A stretch of 64,000 bases of DNA. Source: UBA5793 sp040255465. GTDB lineage: Bacteria > Planctomycetota > Phycisphaerae > Phycisphaerales > UBA5793. The first letter of the stretch is position 1. Each line of letters starts with the position of its first letter. A model generated the notes under the pieces. That model was not told where the DNA came from and made no database searches. It saw only the letters and a program-made list of their open reading frames with translations. A program made the position numbers and the translations under genes. The DNA lies in the NCBI GenBank assembly GCA_040255465.1, contig JBDZVA010000004.1, positions 310,001-374,000 of the forward strand. Reading direction: 5' to 3'. Below are positions 35,526 to 44,359 of this stretch, piece by piece.

Positions 35526-37253
35526 TTAGTTGCTTGCAATCACATCCTCAACGGGGGACTGACGATCGCGCTTGACCTTGGCGCCGTAGTGCTTCCACCA
35601 GCGACTCGCGACGCGTTTCTTGTCGCGCGGGGTCGGCGCGAACGGATCGATCGCGACGGGCGGGGGCGGCGGGCCGCCGCTGAGCAGGGCGAGGATGGAT
35701 CCGAGCGTGCTGTCGTTGAGGTCGGTCAGCAGCAGGCGGATGTCATCGCGCAGATCGAGGGGCGCGGCATAGAGGGCGCTGTCGGGGTTGGTGTAGCCGA
35801 GGTTGTCATCCAGGCAGTGGTCGTAGTAGATGGCGCTCGCGTTGGCCACGACAATGCTTCTGGCGACGGCATTGCCGTACACCGCCGACTGGTTGTCGAT
35901 TGACAGGTCGACCTTGGAGTGGCCATAGATGCGACCGCACACGAGGGACGTCTGGTTGATAAACCAGGACTTGATCGTGTTGTCAGACCAGAGCCACGCG
36001 GCGGCGTCATCCAGATCGAGGAGATTGAGATCGACCGAGTTGATGGAGTTGATTCGATAGATCGTGCAGAGGCTCGGGTCGTAGTACCTGGCGAGCCCGT
36101 CTTTGGCCTGTCGGCTGCCGGGCAACTCGCTCTTTGGCAGGCCGATGATCGAGTTGTCAATGGAGACGGTGCTGCCGAGGAACAGTCGCAGGGTGACTCC
36201 GGGTCCAAGTTCGAGAACGGAGCCGTTGAACACGTTGAACGCGCCCTGAACGACGAGGTCGAGGCTGCCGTTCTGGATGCTCAGGACGCCGCCGTTGTTG
36301 ATGCTGAGTGGTCCGGAGATGCCGACGGTGCGATGTCCGCCGCCGAGGTCCACGGTGAGCACGGCCCCGTCGACAGTGAGGCTGGTGTGGCGACGGTCGC
36401 TGTTGCGGAAGATGGTGGTGTCAGAGGTAACGTTCGGGCCGCGCGGCGAGGCCCACTTGATGGCGCTGAAATCCGGAGTGGGCGGCGCGGGCAGCAGGAC
36501 GGGTTCGGTCTTGGAGGTGCTGCCGCGACGGATCGGAGCCGGGCCGTTTCGCGCATCGGTGATCGTCCCGAGGGGCGCGGAGGTCATGAGGTAGCCGATC
36601 GCATCAGGCGCGCATGTTGAGTCTGCGATCCGGATGGCGCCGGCGGTGGTCGCGTTGGTGCCGATCTTCACGGGCAGGCCGATACTCGCATCGGGGCTGG
36701 CGGGCCATCGCGCGATCCAGCCGCTCATCACATCGATCGAGGCGGCGCCGAAGGCGGCGAACTCGCTGAGGTCGACGTCGACGTTCGTCTCCGCGACACT
36801 GGGTCGAGGGGCGTGGACCTGCATGCCCACGAACTGCTTCATGCTGCCGGAAGTTCCCTTGGAAACGATGACGGGGTATTCGCAGGTGCTGTCCGGATTG
36901 CTTCCCTGGCTGTCCTTGACGACGATGGTCACGCTGCCGCGACCAACCGGCAGGTTGCTCACGAGGACGCCGCCGGCCTGGGCGGTGCGCCAGTCGAAGG
37001 TCTCGCACTCCATGATGGCGGTGGCGAGGTCGGCGCCGGAGTCGGCGATGTAACGGGCTTCGATTCCCGAGTTGACGTTGCCGACGATCTGCGGCGCGTT
37101 GAGCTGGCTGGCGATATACGCCGAGCCGATCACCGCGGCGGCGGCGACGGCGACCATCACGAGGACGATGGCCACGCCGCGACGTCGGAGCGTACCGGGG
37201 CGGGCGTAGAGCGTCGGATTGGAAAGGCGCAATGGGGGCTTGCCTGGCTTCAT
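35526..37253 (-). CDS. Large PilX/GspK-like pseudopilin, paralogue B
   Basis: The 575-residue product begins with a basic leader and a hydrophobic N-terminal helix (RRRGVAIVLVMVAVAAAAVIGSAY), as in PilX/GspK minor pseudopilins, though Glu +5 is not obvious. After IADSGADLATAIMECETFDW comes a long region of beta-strand repeats (LTVDLGG, LSINNGG, LSIQNGS and similar) that looks like a beta-helix. It ends in a proline run (GGPPPPPVAIDP) and a basic tail (RDKKRVASRWWK). It is about three-quarters identical to the neighbouring paralogue. The function is unknown; it is probably a filament-tip or surface component. Confidence 0.75.
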   Translation of the reverse strand: MKPGKPPLRLSNPTLYARPGTLRRRGVAIVLVMVAVAAAAVIGSAYIASQLNAPQIVGNVNSGIEARYIADSGADLATAIMECETFDWRTAQAGGVLVSNLPVGRGSVTIVVKDSQGSNPDSTCEYPVIVSKGTSGSMKQFVGMQVHAPRPSVAETNVDVDLSEFAAFGAASIDVMSGWIARWPASPDASIGLPVKIGTNATTAGAIRIADSTCAPDAIGYLMTSAPLGTITDARNGPAPIRRGSTSKTEPVLLPAPPTPDFSAIKWASPRGPNVTSDTTIFRNSDRRHTSLTVDGAVLTVDLGGGHRTVGISGPLSINNGGVLSIQNGSLDLVVQGAFNVFNGSVLELGPGVTLRLFLGSTVSIDNSIIGLPKSELPGSRQAKDGLARYYDPSLCTIYRINSINSVDLNLLDLDDAAAWLWSDNTIKSWFINQTSLVCGRIYGHSKVDLSIDNQSAVYGNAVARSIVVANASAIYYDHCLDDNLGYTNPDSALYAAPLDLRDDIRLLLTDLNDSTLGSILALLSGGPPPPPVAIDPFAPTPRDKKRVASRWWKHYGAKVKRDRQSPVEDVIASN

Positions 37254-37334
37254 GACGATTGCTCCTTGTGCGTCTTGGAACTTGGAGTGGTTCGGTCGAT
37301 GCGTCCTACAGGAATCGCCGTCGATGGCGACGTA

Positions 37335-39065
37335 TCAGTTCTGTCCGTTCTGAATGACCTCCTCGACCGCGGATGCGCGGTCTCGCTTGACCTCAACGCC
37401 ATATCGCTTCCACCAGCGATTGGCCACGCGCTTCTTGTCGCGTGGGGTGGGCGCGGAGGGATCGATGGCTACGGGCGGCGGCGGCGGGCCGCCGCTGAGC
37501 AGGGCGAGAATGGATCCGAGTGTGCTGTTGTTGAGGTCGGTCAGCAGCAGGCGGATGTCATCGCGCAGATCGAGCGGCGCGGCGTAGAGCGCACCGTCGG
37601 GATTGGTGTAGCCGAGTTGCTCATCGAGGCAGTGGTCGTAGTAGATGGCGCTGTTGCCGGCCACGACGATGTTTTTGGCGACGGCGTTTCCGAAGATGGC
37701 CGAGTTGTTATCGACGGAGAGAGAGACCTTGTTGGGGCCGTAGATGCGGCCGCAGACGAAGGAGTTTGGACTGATGAGCCAGGACTTGACGGTGTTGTCG
37801 CTCCACACCCAGGCGGCGGCGTTATCGGCGTCCAGAGGAGTCGGGTCGACCGAGTTGATGGAAGTGATGCGGTAGATTGTGCACTGCGCCGGGTCGTAGT
37901 AGTCAGCGAGTCCCTTGCGTGCGTCAAGGGGGGCGCTCAGTACGCTGACGGGCAATCCGAGAACGGAACTGTCCACATAGATGGTTCCGCCCGCGTACAC
38001 GGTCAGGCTGGCGCCGGGAGCGATTTCAATGGCCGAGTTGCTCCACAGGCTGAACTGCCCCAGCACCACGAGATTGAGGTGGCCGTTGGTCACGCGAAGG
38101 ACACCGTTGTTTTGAATGGTCAAAGCGCTGCTCATCGCCATGGTGCGCGAAGCGCCGCCGAGGTCAAGAGTCAAGTCACCTCCATTGATGGTGATAAAGG
38201 TGTACCGGCGGTCAGCGACCGGGGTCATCGTCATGACAGAGTTGATGTTGACATTGAGCTTGGTGGCCCAAAGCAGGTTGCTCAAGTCTGGCGTGGGCGG
38301 TGCGGGGAGAATCACGGTTTCGGTCTTCGAAAAGTCAATGCGACGGATGGGTGCGGGGCCGTTGGTGGCGTCGGTGATGGTTCCCGCGGCGGCGGATTGC
38401 ATGACATATCCGACCGTATCAGGCGCGGCGGCAGCGTCCTTGATTCTGAGCGAGCCGGCGGTGATGGCGTTGGTCCCCACCTTGACCGGCAGGCCCACGT
38501 CAGCCATAGGGCTGGCGGGCCAGCGCGCGATCCAGCCGCTGACGACGTCGATCGACTGGGCGCCGAAGGCGGCGAACTCGCTGAGGTCGACATCGACGTT
38601 CTGCTGCGCCACACTGGGTCGAGGGGTGCGGACCTGCATGCCAACGGTCTGCTTCATGCCGCGGGAGGCGCCCCTCGAGACGACGACGGGGTACTCGCAG
38701 GTGCTGTCCGGATTGGCGCCCGAAACATCCTTGACGAGGATGGTTACGTTGCCATTGCCCAGAGGCAGGTTGTTTACGAGGACGCCTGCGGCCTGCGCCG
38801 TGCGCCAGTCAAAGGTCTCGCACTCCATGATGGCGGTCGCCAGATCGGCGCCGGAATCCGCGATGTAGCGGGCCTCGATGCCCGCGTTGACATTGCCGAC
38901 GATCTGCGGCGCGTTGAGCTGGCTGGCGACGTACGCCGAGCCGATCACCGCGGCGGCGGCGACGGCGACAATCACGAGGACGATGGCGACGCCGCGATGG
39001 CTTCGCGCGGAAGTCGGCATGCTGTTCCACAGACAATGATGGAGGTCTGTTTCACGCGGGTTCAT
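37335..39065 (-). CDS. Large PilX/GspK-like pseudopilin, paralogue A
   Basis: The 576-residue paralogue of the gene downstream has the same layout: leader, hydrophobic helix (HRGVAIVLVIVAVAAAAVIGSAY), IADSGADLATAIMECETFDW, a beta-helix-like middle, and the nearly identical end GGPPPPPVAIDPSAPTPRDK. The middle has drifted more than either end. ATG 39065 overlaps the stop of the GspJ-like gene by four bases. Tandem duplication within a pseudopilin operon is unusual and suggests dosage or hetero-oligomer formation. Confidence 0.75.
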   Translation of the reverse strand: MNPRETDLHHCLWNSMPTSARSHRGVAIVLVIVAVAAAAVIGSAYVASQLNAPQIVGNVNAGIEARYIADSGADLATAIMECETFDWRTAQAAGVLVNNLPLGNGNVTILVKDVSGANPDSTCEYPVVVSRGASRGMKQTVGMQVRTPRPSVAQQNVDVDLSEFAAFGAQSIDVVSGWIARWPASPMADVGLPVKVGTNAITAGSLRIKDAAAAPDTVGYVMQSAAAGTITDATNGPAPIRRIDFSKTETVILPAPPTPDLSNLLWATKLNVNINSVMTMTPVADRRYTFITINGGDLTLDLGGASRTMAMSSALTIQNNGVLRVTNGHLNLVVLGQFSLWSNSAIEIAPGASLTVYAGGTIYVDSSVLGLPVSVLSAPLDARKGLADYYDPAQCTIYRITSINSVDPTPLDADNAAAWVWSDNTVKSWLISPNSFVCGRIYGPNKVSLSVDNNSAIFGNAVAKNIVVAGNSAIYYDHCLDEQLGYTNPDGALYAAPLDLRDDIRLLLTDLNNSTLGSILALLSGGPPPPPVAIDPSAPTPRDKKRVANRWWKRYGVEVKRDRASAVEEVIQNGQN

Positions 39066-39712
39066 GATGCGGGTTCCTCGAGTTGGCGGATGCTCGCGGC
39101 GGTGATGATGGTCTCGCCGCCCACTTCGGGCAGGAAGACAACCTGCGCGGTCACGATCTTCTTGGACTGCGTCGAACCGGTGCTGTGCGAGATGGTCAAC
39201 GAGGCCACCTGGTCACAGAGTCGAGTCTTTTCGGTGTAACCCAGCGCCTGCATCGTGGCCAGTGCGGCCCACCAGTCGGCGCCGGCGACGGGCACTTCGA
39301 CATCGAGCGTGTCGCGCTCGACCTGGGACATGGAGTCGGGAAACTTGACGTAGTGCGCCACCACGGTGTTCGTGCCCGCTTCGCGCTCGATCCAGCGGAT
39401 TTCCGTCAGGTGGACCGTGTCACTCACGCGCGAATCTTCGAGCCAGATCACGATCGACTCGGGCTTGGCGGTGCTGTCAAGGACACACAGGCTCGGGGTG
39501 ATGAAACTGCCCAGGCGCACGTCCAGAGCCTGGCCGCGCACGATGGTTTCGCGGCTGTAGCGATCCGCCTCCACGGACCGGGCGACGGCGGTGATCATGC
39601 CTCCCATGGTCACGGCGATGAGCGAGGTGATGAGGATGGAGATCATGAACTCGAGCAGCGTCAGGCCGCGACGAGACACGAGCGGATGATGTTGCGTGTC
39701 TGGCTTGTTCAT
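39062..39712 (-). CDS. GspJ/PilW-like pseudopilin
   Basis: The 216-residue product has a prepilin leader SRRG followed by LTLLEFMISILITSLIAVTM (Glu +5) and a beta-rich mature domain with no catalytic motif. It matches minor pseudopilins of the GspJ/PilW type by size and operon place. It overlaps the upstream GspI-like gene and the downstream PilX-like gene by four bases each, so it is translationally coupled to both. Confidence 0.8.
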   Translation of the reverse strand: MNKPDTQHHPLVSRRGLTLLEFMISILITSLIAVTMGGMITAVARSVEADRYSRETIVRGQALDVRLGSFITPSLCVLDSTAKPESIVIWLEDSRVSDTVHLTEIRWIEREAGTNTVVAHYVKFPDSMSQVERDTLDVEVPVAGADWWAALATMQALGYTEKTRLCDQVASLTISHSTGSTQSKKIVTAQVVFLPEVGGETIITAASIRQLEEPAS

Positions 39713-40185
39713 GACGCCGGCTCCGGGACGAATCGGGAAAGGGTCAGGATGACGCGGCCGTCCAGGTCGTAGGCTTCGACGGCGATATCCATGCCTTTGA
39801 TCTTCGCGCCCAGCGCGCCGATCTCGATCATCGTCTCGACGACGACGGCGCGGCGACCGATGCGGTAGTAGGACTCGGGGTAGGGACTATCGTCGTAGGT
39901 GACCATCGAGCCCGGGGCTTCGTCGTGGTTGTCGTAGGTGATGAGGTCCGCATAGTCGGCGGCGAGGATCTCGGCCATGAGGGCTTCCGCAGCCAGGCCG
40001 GCCTGCAACTGGTCCTTGGCCTCCAGGGCGTGCTGCCGCCCGCCGCCCAGGGCCATGGCCACCGCCGTCACCGTCAGCGACATGATGACCGAGGCAACGA
40101 GCGCCTCGAGCAGCGTGAAGCCCCGGCTCTGACGGCGGACTCGGGTTGAGGGCGCGCTGAAGGTGTTATGGGTCTGACAGAGCAT
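39709..40185 (-). CDS. GspI/PilV-like pseudopilin
   Basis: The 158-residue product has a leader RRQSRG followed by FTLLEALVASVIMSLTVTAV (Glu +5). The small mature domain matches GspI/PilV minor pseudopilins. It is the first gene of the operon. GGAGGAGAAG lies before ATG 40185, and GATAAT at 40208-40203 (minus) is a likely -10. The promoter region is shared divergently with the LptG-like gene. Confidence 0.8.
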   Translation of the reverse strand: MLCQTHNTFSAPSTRVRRQSRGFTLLEALVASVIMSLTVTAVAMALGGGRQHALEAKDQLQAGLAAEALMAEILAADYADLITYDNHDEAPGSMVTYDDSPYPESYYRIGRRAVVVETMIEIGALGAKIKGMDIAVEAYDLDGRVILTLSRFVPEPAS

Positions 40186-40202
40186 TGGTCTTCTCCTCCA
40201 CC

Positions 40203-40208
40203 ATTATC
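40203..40208 (-). promoter_or_regulatory. Putative -10 of the pseudopilin operon
   Basis: GATAAT on the minus strand lies 17 bases before the first start codon, with the GGAGGAG ribosome binding site between them. No -35 match is seen. Confidence 0.4.
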
Positions 40209-40409
40209 GAATTGAGGGGTCGAGTTCGCGGGATCTGAATGCATTCGGCGCGTGCTCCACCCCCGAATCGTGTGAACGAGCGGTATGGACCCCGCAGATT
40301 CGCGTTTGAATGGTCCGAAAAGGGGCGCGGCATCCACTCGTCTATAAAGGATTCGGCTGGAACTTGGCGTCGGGTGGGCCGGTTCGCTATCGTCTGGGCG
40401 ATTCGCATT

Positions 40410-42086
40410 ATGCCACTGCTGCTTTTCTGGTACATCCTGCGCGACCTGCTCAAAGTGCTGACCATCTCGACGGTGGTGCTGGTCACGATCATTTCGTTCG
40501 GGGCTGCGATCCGGCCGCTGAGTGATGGGACCCTGGGCCCGGTGGCGCTGCTGAAGTTCATCTTCCTCGCCATGCCGCCCATGCTGCAGTTCGCCCTGCC
40601 GTTCTCGGCGGCGTTCAGCGCGACGATGGTCTACCACCGGATGTCCTCCGATAACGAGATCGCGGCGTGCGCGGCCAGCGGGGTGTCGTATCCGCAGTTA
40701 TTGCTCCCCGCCGCGACGCTGGGAGTGGTGCTGACGATCACGCTTTCGCTCATCAGCAACTACGTCAGCCCGGCCTTCTGGGAGGCGATGGCGCGGACCA
40801 GCAGCCGCAGCGTGGCGGATGTGGTCGTCGGGCGCATCAGCCGGGGCGAGCCGGTGCAGACGGACACCTTGACGCTCTACGCGCGCAACGCCTGGCGCGT
40901 CTCCGTGCCGCCCAGCCAGGACGCGGATGCGGCGATCCTGCTGGATCGTGTGCTGGCCGTCAACTCGACCAGGGGCGAGATCATCTCGACGCAGACGGGG
41001 CGGCAGTGCATCATCTACCTCAAGCACGTCGGCAACATGACGGTCATCAGCCCGATCATGGACCAGGCCCGGATGTTCCAGGTCAAGGAGGAAGGCGGAC
41101 AGACGCGGCTGCGCATCGGCGAAGCCACGCTGCCCGACCTGGTGGTTGAAGATGAGATCGAGCGCTCGCCGCGATTCATGGATGTGAGCCGACTCAACGC
41201 GGTGTACAAGGCGCCCGAGACGTACTCGCGGGTGGCGCGCAAGATCGATGAACTTCGCCGCTGGATGACGCAGCGCGAGTTGTTTCGCCTCATCGACCAG
41301 CGCCTGCGCGAGACCGGCAGCGTTCGGTTCAGCGTTTCGCTGCTCGATCGGCACAACGAACTCATCACCTCGCAGGCGGAGCTGCGCGGCGGCGGGCTGA
41401 CCGAGGTGGATGCGACTACGTGGAGCGTGCTGCCGCCCGGCGGCGGCGGGCCGTGCCGGCTGACCATCGTCCAGGGCATCACCCAGACCGTGGCCCTTGA
41501 GTCCAAACTGGTGCGCCTGCGGCCGCGCATCCGTCTGCTGCCCGAGGAGCCGACGCTGGATATCGAGTTTACGAACGTCAATCAGATTGCACTCGATATC
41601 ACGCCGACGCGATCGAGGCAGTTCGATCGGCAGACGGTTTCGAACATGCGCGTGGACGCGCCGATCGTGCGAGAACTGCAGGGGCAGCCGGCGCGGCAAC
41701 TCGTGCAGACCGCCCGGCAGTATGGCGACGACGCAACGCTCAAGCGGCTTGACCAGGCGATCGGCAACGAAGTGGTCCGCCTGAAACGCAACATCGTCGC
41801 CCGCATCCACGAGCGCACCGCGATGAGCGTCAGTTGCCTCGTGATGATGCTGCTCGGCTCGATCCTGGCGATCATGATGCGCAACGCCCTGCCTCTGACG
41901 GTCTACTTCTGGTCGTTCATTCCGGCGATTCTCGGGCTGGTGGTGATCAGTTCCGGCGCCGACGTGGTGAACGACGTGAGCCAGGTCAGCCATGCGGATA
42001 TTCTGGGGCTGGTCGTCATGTGGTCGGGCAATCTCATCATGGCGGTGTTGTCGCTGGCCTTTCTGCGGAGGGTGATGCGCAACTGA
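40410..42086 (+). CDS. LptF/LptG-family permease with enlarged periplasmic domain
   Basis: The 558-residue product has the YjgP/YjgQ layout: three N-terminal helices (WYILRDLLKVLTIST and following), a periplasmic beta region, and three C-terminal helices (VSCLVMMLLGSILAIMM and following). The family forms the membrane part of the LptB2FG exporter that extracts lipopolysaccharide. At 558 residues it is roughly 200 longer than usual, because of an insertion in the periplasmic region (about residues 160-430). ATG 40410 is chosen; the frame extends upstream. It is followed 16 bases later by a second family member, as usual for this pair. Confidence 0.8.
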   Translation: MPLLLFWYILRDLLKVLTISTVVLVTIISFGAAIRPLSDGTLGPVALLKFIFLAMPPMLQFALPFSAAFSATMVYHRMSSDNEIAACAASGVSYPQLLLPAATLGVVLTITLSLISNYVSPAFWEAMARTSSRSVADVVVGRISRGEPVQTDTLTLYARNAWRVSVPPSQDADAAILLDRVLAVNSTRGEIISTQTGRQCIIYLKHVGNMTVISPIMDQARMFQVKEEGGQTRLRIGEATLPDLVVEDEIERSPRFMDVSRLNAVYKAPETYSRVARKIDELRRWMTQRELFRLIDQRLRETGSVRFSVSLLDRHNELITSQAELRGGGLTEVDATTWSVLPPGGGGPCRLTIVQGITQTVALESKLVRLRPRIRLLPEEPTLDIEFTNVNQIALDITPTRSRQFDRQTVSNMRVDAPIVRELQGQPARQLVQTARQYGDDATLKRLDQAIGNEVVRLKRNIVARIHERTAMSVSCLVMMLLGSILAIMMRNALPLTVYFWSFIPAILGLVVISSGADVVNDVSQVSHADILGLVVMWSGNLIMAVLSLAFLRRVMRN

Positions 42087-42102
42087 GAGCGCTTGCAGGC
42101 CC

Positions 42103-43221
42103 ATGACGTTTCTTGATCGTTACATCCTCCGCCAGTTCTTCCTGAACTTCGTTCTGTTGTTCTCGCTGCTGTTCATTTTCACGTGCATGATCGATCTGTT
42201 CCTGAACATCGATCGGTTCGTCGAAGCAGTGGACGCCACGGTGCCGGCCGAAGGCCTGAGCGCATTGGGCCGCGCCTGGGCGACGGCGTGGATGGTGATC
42301 GACTTTTACGGCCCGCGCGCGTTTCAGTTCTACTCGTTTCTGCTGGGAATCATCACCATCGGGGCAGTGGGCTTCACGCTCGTGCAACTCCATCGGCACC
42401 GGGAGATGACGGCCGTGCTTGCGGCCGGGGTGAGTCTGCACCGCGTGGCGATGCCGCTGATCGTTGCGATCGTCGGGCTCAACGTGCTGCAACTGCTCAA
42501 CCGCGAGATCGCGCTGCCGCGCCTGGCGCCGCTGCTGCTGCGCAACCATGGCGAGATCGGGCAGCCCGAAGTCGAGGGCTTCCGCGTGAACATGGCCAGC
42601 GACGGACCGCGGCGCGTTATCTATTCCCAGTGGTTCTCGCCGGCCAAGAAGGATCTCACAAGGCCCTTCATCTGGGAGTATGACGACACGGATGAACTGT
42701 CGCGCATCATCACAGCAACCAGCGCGCACTGGGTGGGCGACGGCTGGGCGCTGGTGGACGGCAAGGCCACGCGCTTGAGCAGCGACACCATGACCACCGC
42801 GCCCCCGCCCGAGCCGATCGACAAGATCGAATCGCAACTCGATCCGACAGGTCTGCTGATGCGCCGCCACCTCGAATTCCGCCAGATGCTCAATCTCCGA
42901 CAGTTGAGCGAACTGGTGCAGCGCGAAAGCACGCGCGGCGTGGATGAACTGGACCGCATGCGCTTCGGCCGCTTCTCGCAGGTGCTTATCAACATTCTGA
43001 CCCTGCTCATCACGCTGCCGTTTTTCCTTATCCGCGAGCCGCGCAACCTGCTGGTGCAGTCCGTGAACTGCTCCGCCGTGGGATTGACGGCGCAGATCGG
43101 CGGGGCGGTGGGCGTGACGGTGGGCATTCCGCTGGTGCCGCCTGCGGCGTCGGTGTTCGCCATTCCCCTGCTCATCCTGCTGCCGCTGGCGGTCTGGCGG
43201 ATGATGAAGGTCGAGACGTGA
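42103..43221 (+). CDS. LptF/LptG-family permease
   Basis: The 372-residue product has normal family length, beginning LDRYILRQFFLNFVLLFSLLFIFTC. A periplasmic middle follows, and the C terminus has helices LINILTLLITLPFFLIREPR and SVFAIPLLILLPLAVWRM. Together with the preceding gene it should form the LptFG transmembrane core; the LptB ATPase is not in the window. It overlaps the next start by four bases (GTGA). Confidence 0.85.
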   Translation: MTFLDRYILRQFFLNFVLLFSLLFIFTCMIDLFLNIDRFVEAVDATVPAEGLSALGRAWATAWMVIDFYGPRAFQFYSFLLGIITIGAVGFTLVQLHRHREMTAVLAAGVSLHRVAMPLIVAIVGLNVLQLLNREIALPRLAPLLLRNHGEIGQPEVEGFRVNMASDGPRRVIYSQWFSPAKKDLTRPFIWEYDDTDELSRIITATSAHWVGDGWALVDGKATRLSSDTMTTAPPPEPIDKIESQLDPTGLLMRRHLEFRQMLNLRQLSELVQRESTRGVDELDRMRFGRFSQVLINILTLLITLPFFLIREPRNLLVQSVNCSAVGLTAQIGGAVGVTVGIPLVPPAASVFAIPLLILLPLAVWRMMKVET

Positions 43222-43868
43222 ATCCCGCGGAACAACATTCCGAGTTGCCCGGCGATGACTACCTCGAGCCGTACCGCCGGGCCGTGGATCACTTTGGCGC
43301 CACCTTCGACGCCACGCTGTGGAACAGCCGCGAGTACCAGTCCGTGCGCTTCGACGTGCTGCGACAGATGGTTGATCTTGATGGACTCACGCTGCTCGAT
43401 GCCGGGTGCGGGCTGGGCGATCTGTGCGAGTTCCTTTCCGAGCGAAACGTGCGCCTGCGCCGATACATCGGCGTGGACGGCGTAACTGAGATCATCGCGG
43501 GCGCCACGCAGCGGCGTCTGCCCCGGGCCGAGTTTCACTGCCGCGACTTTGTCGCCGATGGATCGGCGCTGGCCATCGGGACACCGGACATCGTCTACTT
43601 TTCCGGTTCGCTCAACACCGTACCCGAGGCCGCGGCGCGAACGGTCGTGCAGCGGGCGTGGGAGTCGGCCCGGCGGGGAGTGGTGTTCAACTTCCTTTCC
43701 GACCGCGCTTCGCCTGAGGCGCTGGCGCGCGACACCGGGCCGGCGCGGCGGTTCAACACCCTGGACTGGCTCGACTGGGCTCTGGAGACGACACCCCTGC
43801 TGCGCTTCCGCCAGGAGTACCTGGGCGGGCACGACGCAACCATCGCGATGATGCGAAGCGATCGTTGA
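43218..43868 (+). CDS. Class I SAM-dependent methyltransferase
   Basis: The 216-residue product has SAM motif LLDAGCGLGDL and a post-strand-2 acidic residue (IGVDGV). The motif FSGSLNTV takes the place of the usual motif IV. The substrate is unknown. GTG 43218 overlaps the LptF-like stop, so it is translationally coupled to the Lpt pair. That may mean the substrate is an envelope lipid or a late gene of the same operon, but this is inference. Confidence 0.8.
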   Translation: MNPAEQHSELPGDDYLEPYRRAVDHFGATFDATLWNSREYQSVRFDVLRQMVDLDGLTLLDAGCGLGDLCEFLSERNVRLRRYIGVDGVTEIIAGATQRRLPRAEFHCRDFVADGSALAIGTPDIVYFSGSLNTVPEAAARTVVQRAWESARRGVVFNFLSDRASPEALARDTGPARRFNTLDWLDWALETTPLLRFRQEYLGGHDATIAMMRSDR

Positions 43869-43936
43869 CGCCCGTTCGTCAAGGCTCGGGCAGAACGGGC
43901 GGCGGGTGGGACGCTCCGGATGCGTGCGGTCGACAC

Positions 43937-43942
43937 TACAAT
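43937..43942 (+). promoter_or_regulatory. Putative -10 (TACAAT) for the DUF486 gene
   Basis: TACAAT lies 22 bases before ATG 43965 with a GAGG ribosome binding site between. A -35 is not clear. Confidence 0.4.
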
Positions 43943-43964
43943 TCGGCTTCTCTGCGAGGCCGAT

Positions 43965-44333
43965 ATGACCGTCATCATTCAAACTGCGTTGATGCTCGTG
44001 GTGTCCAATCTGTTCATGACCTTTGCGTGGTACGCGCACCTGAAGGACCTGAATCACAAGCCGTGGTTCATCGCTGCGGCGATCAGTTGGTGCATTGCGT
44101 TCTTTGAGTACATGGTGCAGGTGCCGGCGAATCGAATCGGCTACACCCAGATGAGTCTCGGCCAGTTGAAGATCCTGCAGGAGGCGATCACGCTGCTGGT
44201 GTTCATCCCGTTTGTGCTGTTTTACATGAAACAGCCGCTGCGACTGGACTTTCTCTGGGCGGGACTGTGCATCTGCGGCGCGGTGTATTTCATGTTTCGC
44301 GGTCAGAACGTCGTCATTCAGCCGGCGCCGTAG
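43965..44333 (+). CDS. DMT-like small membrane protein (DUF486)
   Basis: The 122-residue product has four hydrophobic helices and the DUF486 landmarks FMTFAWYAHLK, FFEYMVQVPANRIGY and SLGQLKILQEAITL. The family has the shape of a half drug/metabolite transporter; its substrate is unknown. ATG 43965 is chosen because of the GAGG Shine-Dalgarno. Confidence 0.85.
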   Translation: MTVIIQTALMLVVSNLFMTFAWYAHLKDLNHKPWFIAAAISWCIAFFEYMVQVPANRIGYTQMSLGQLKILQEAITLLVFIPFVLFYMKQPLRLDFLWAGLCICGAVYFMFRGQNVVIQPAP

Positions 44334-44359
44334 ATCGCGCCCCACTGAAGGAGAACCCC

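Noticed and set aside
36813..39239. 808-codon plus-strand open frame opposite the pseudopilin paralogues
   Set aside because: It is a compositional shadow; the minus frames have prepilin leaders and overlapping operon structure.
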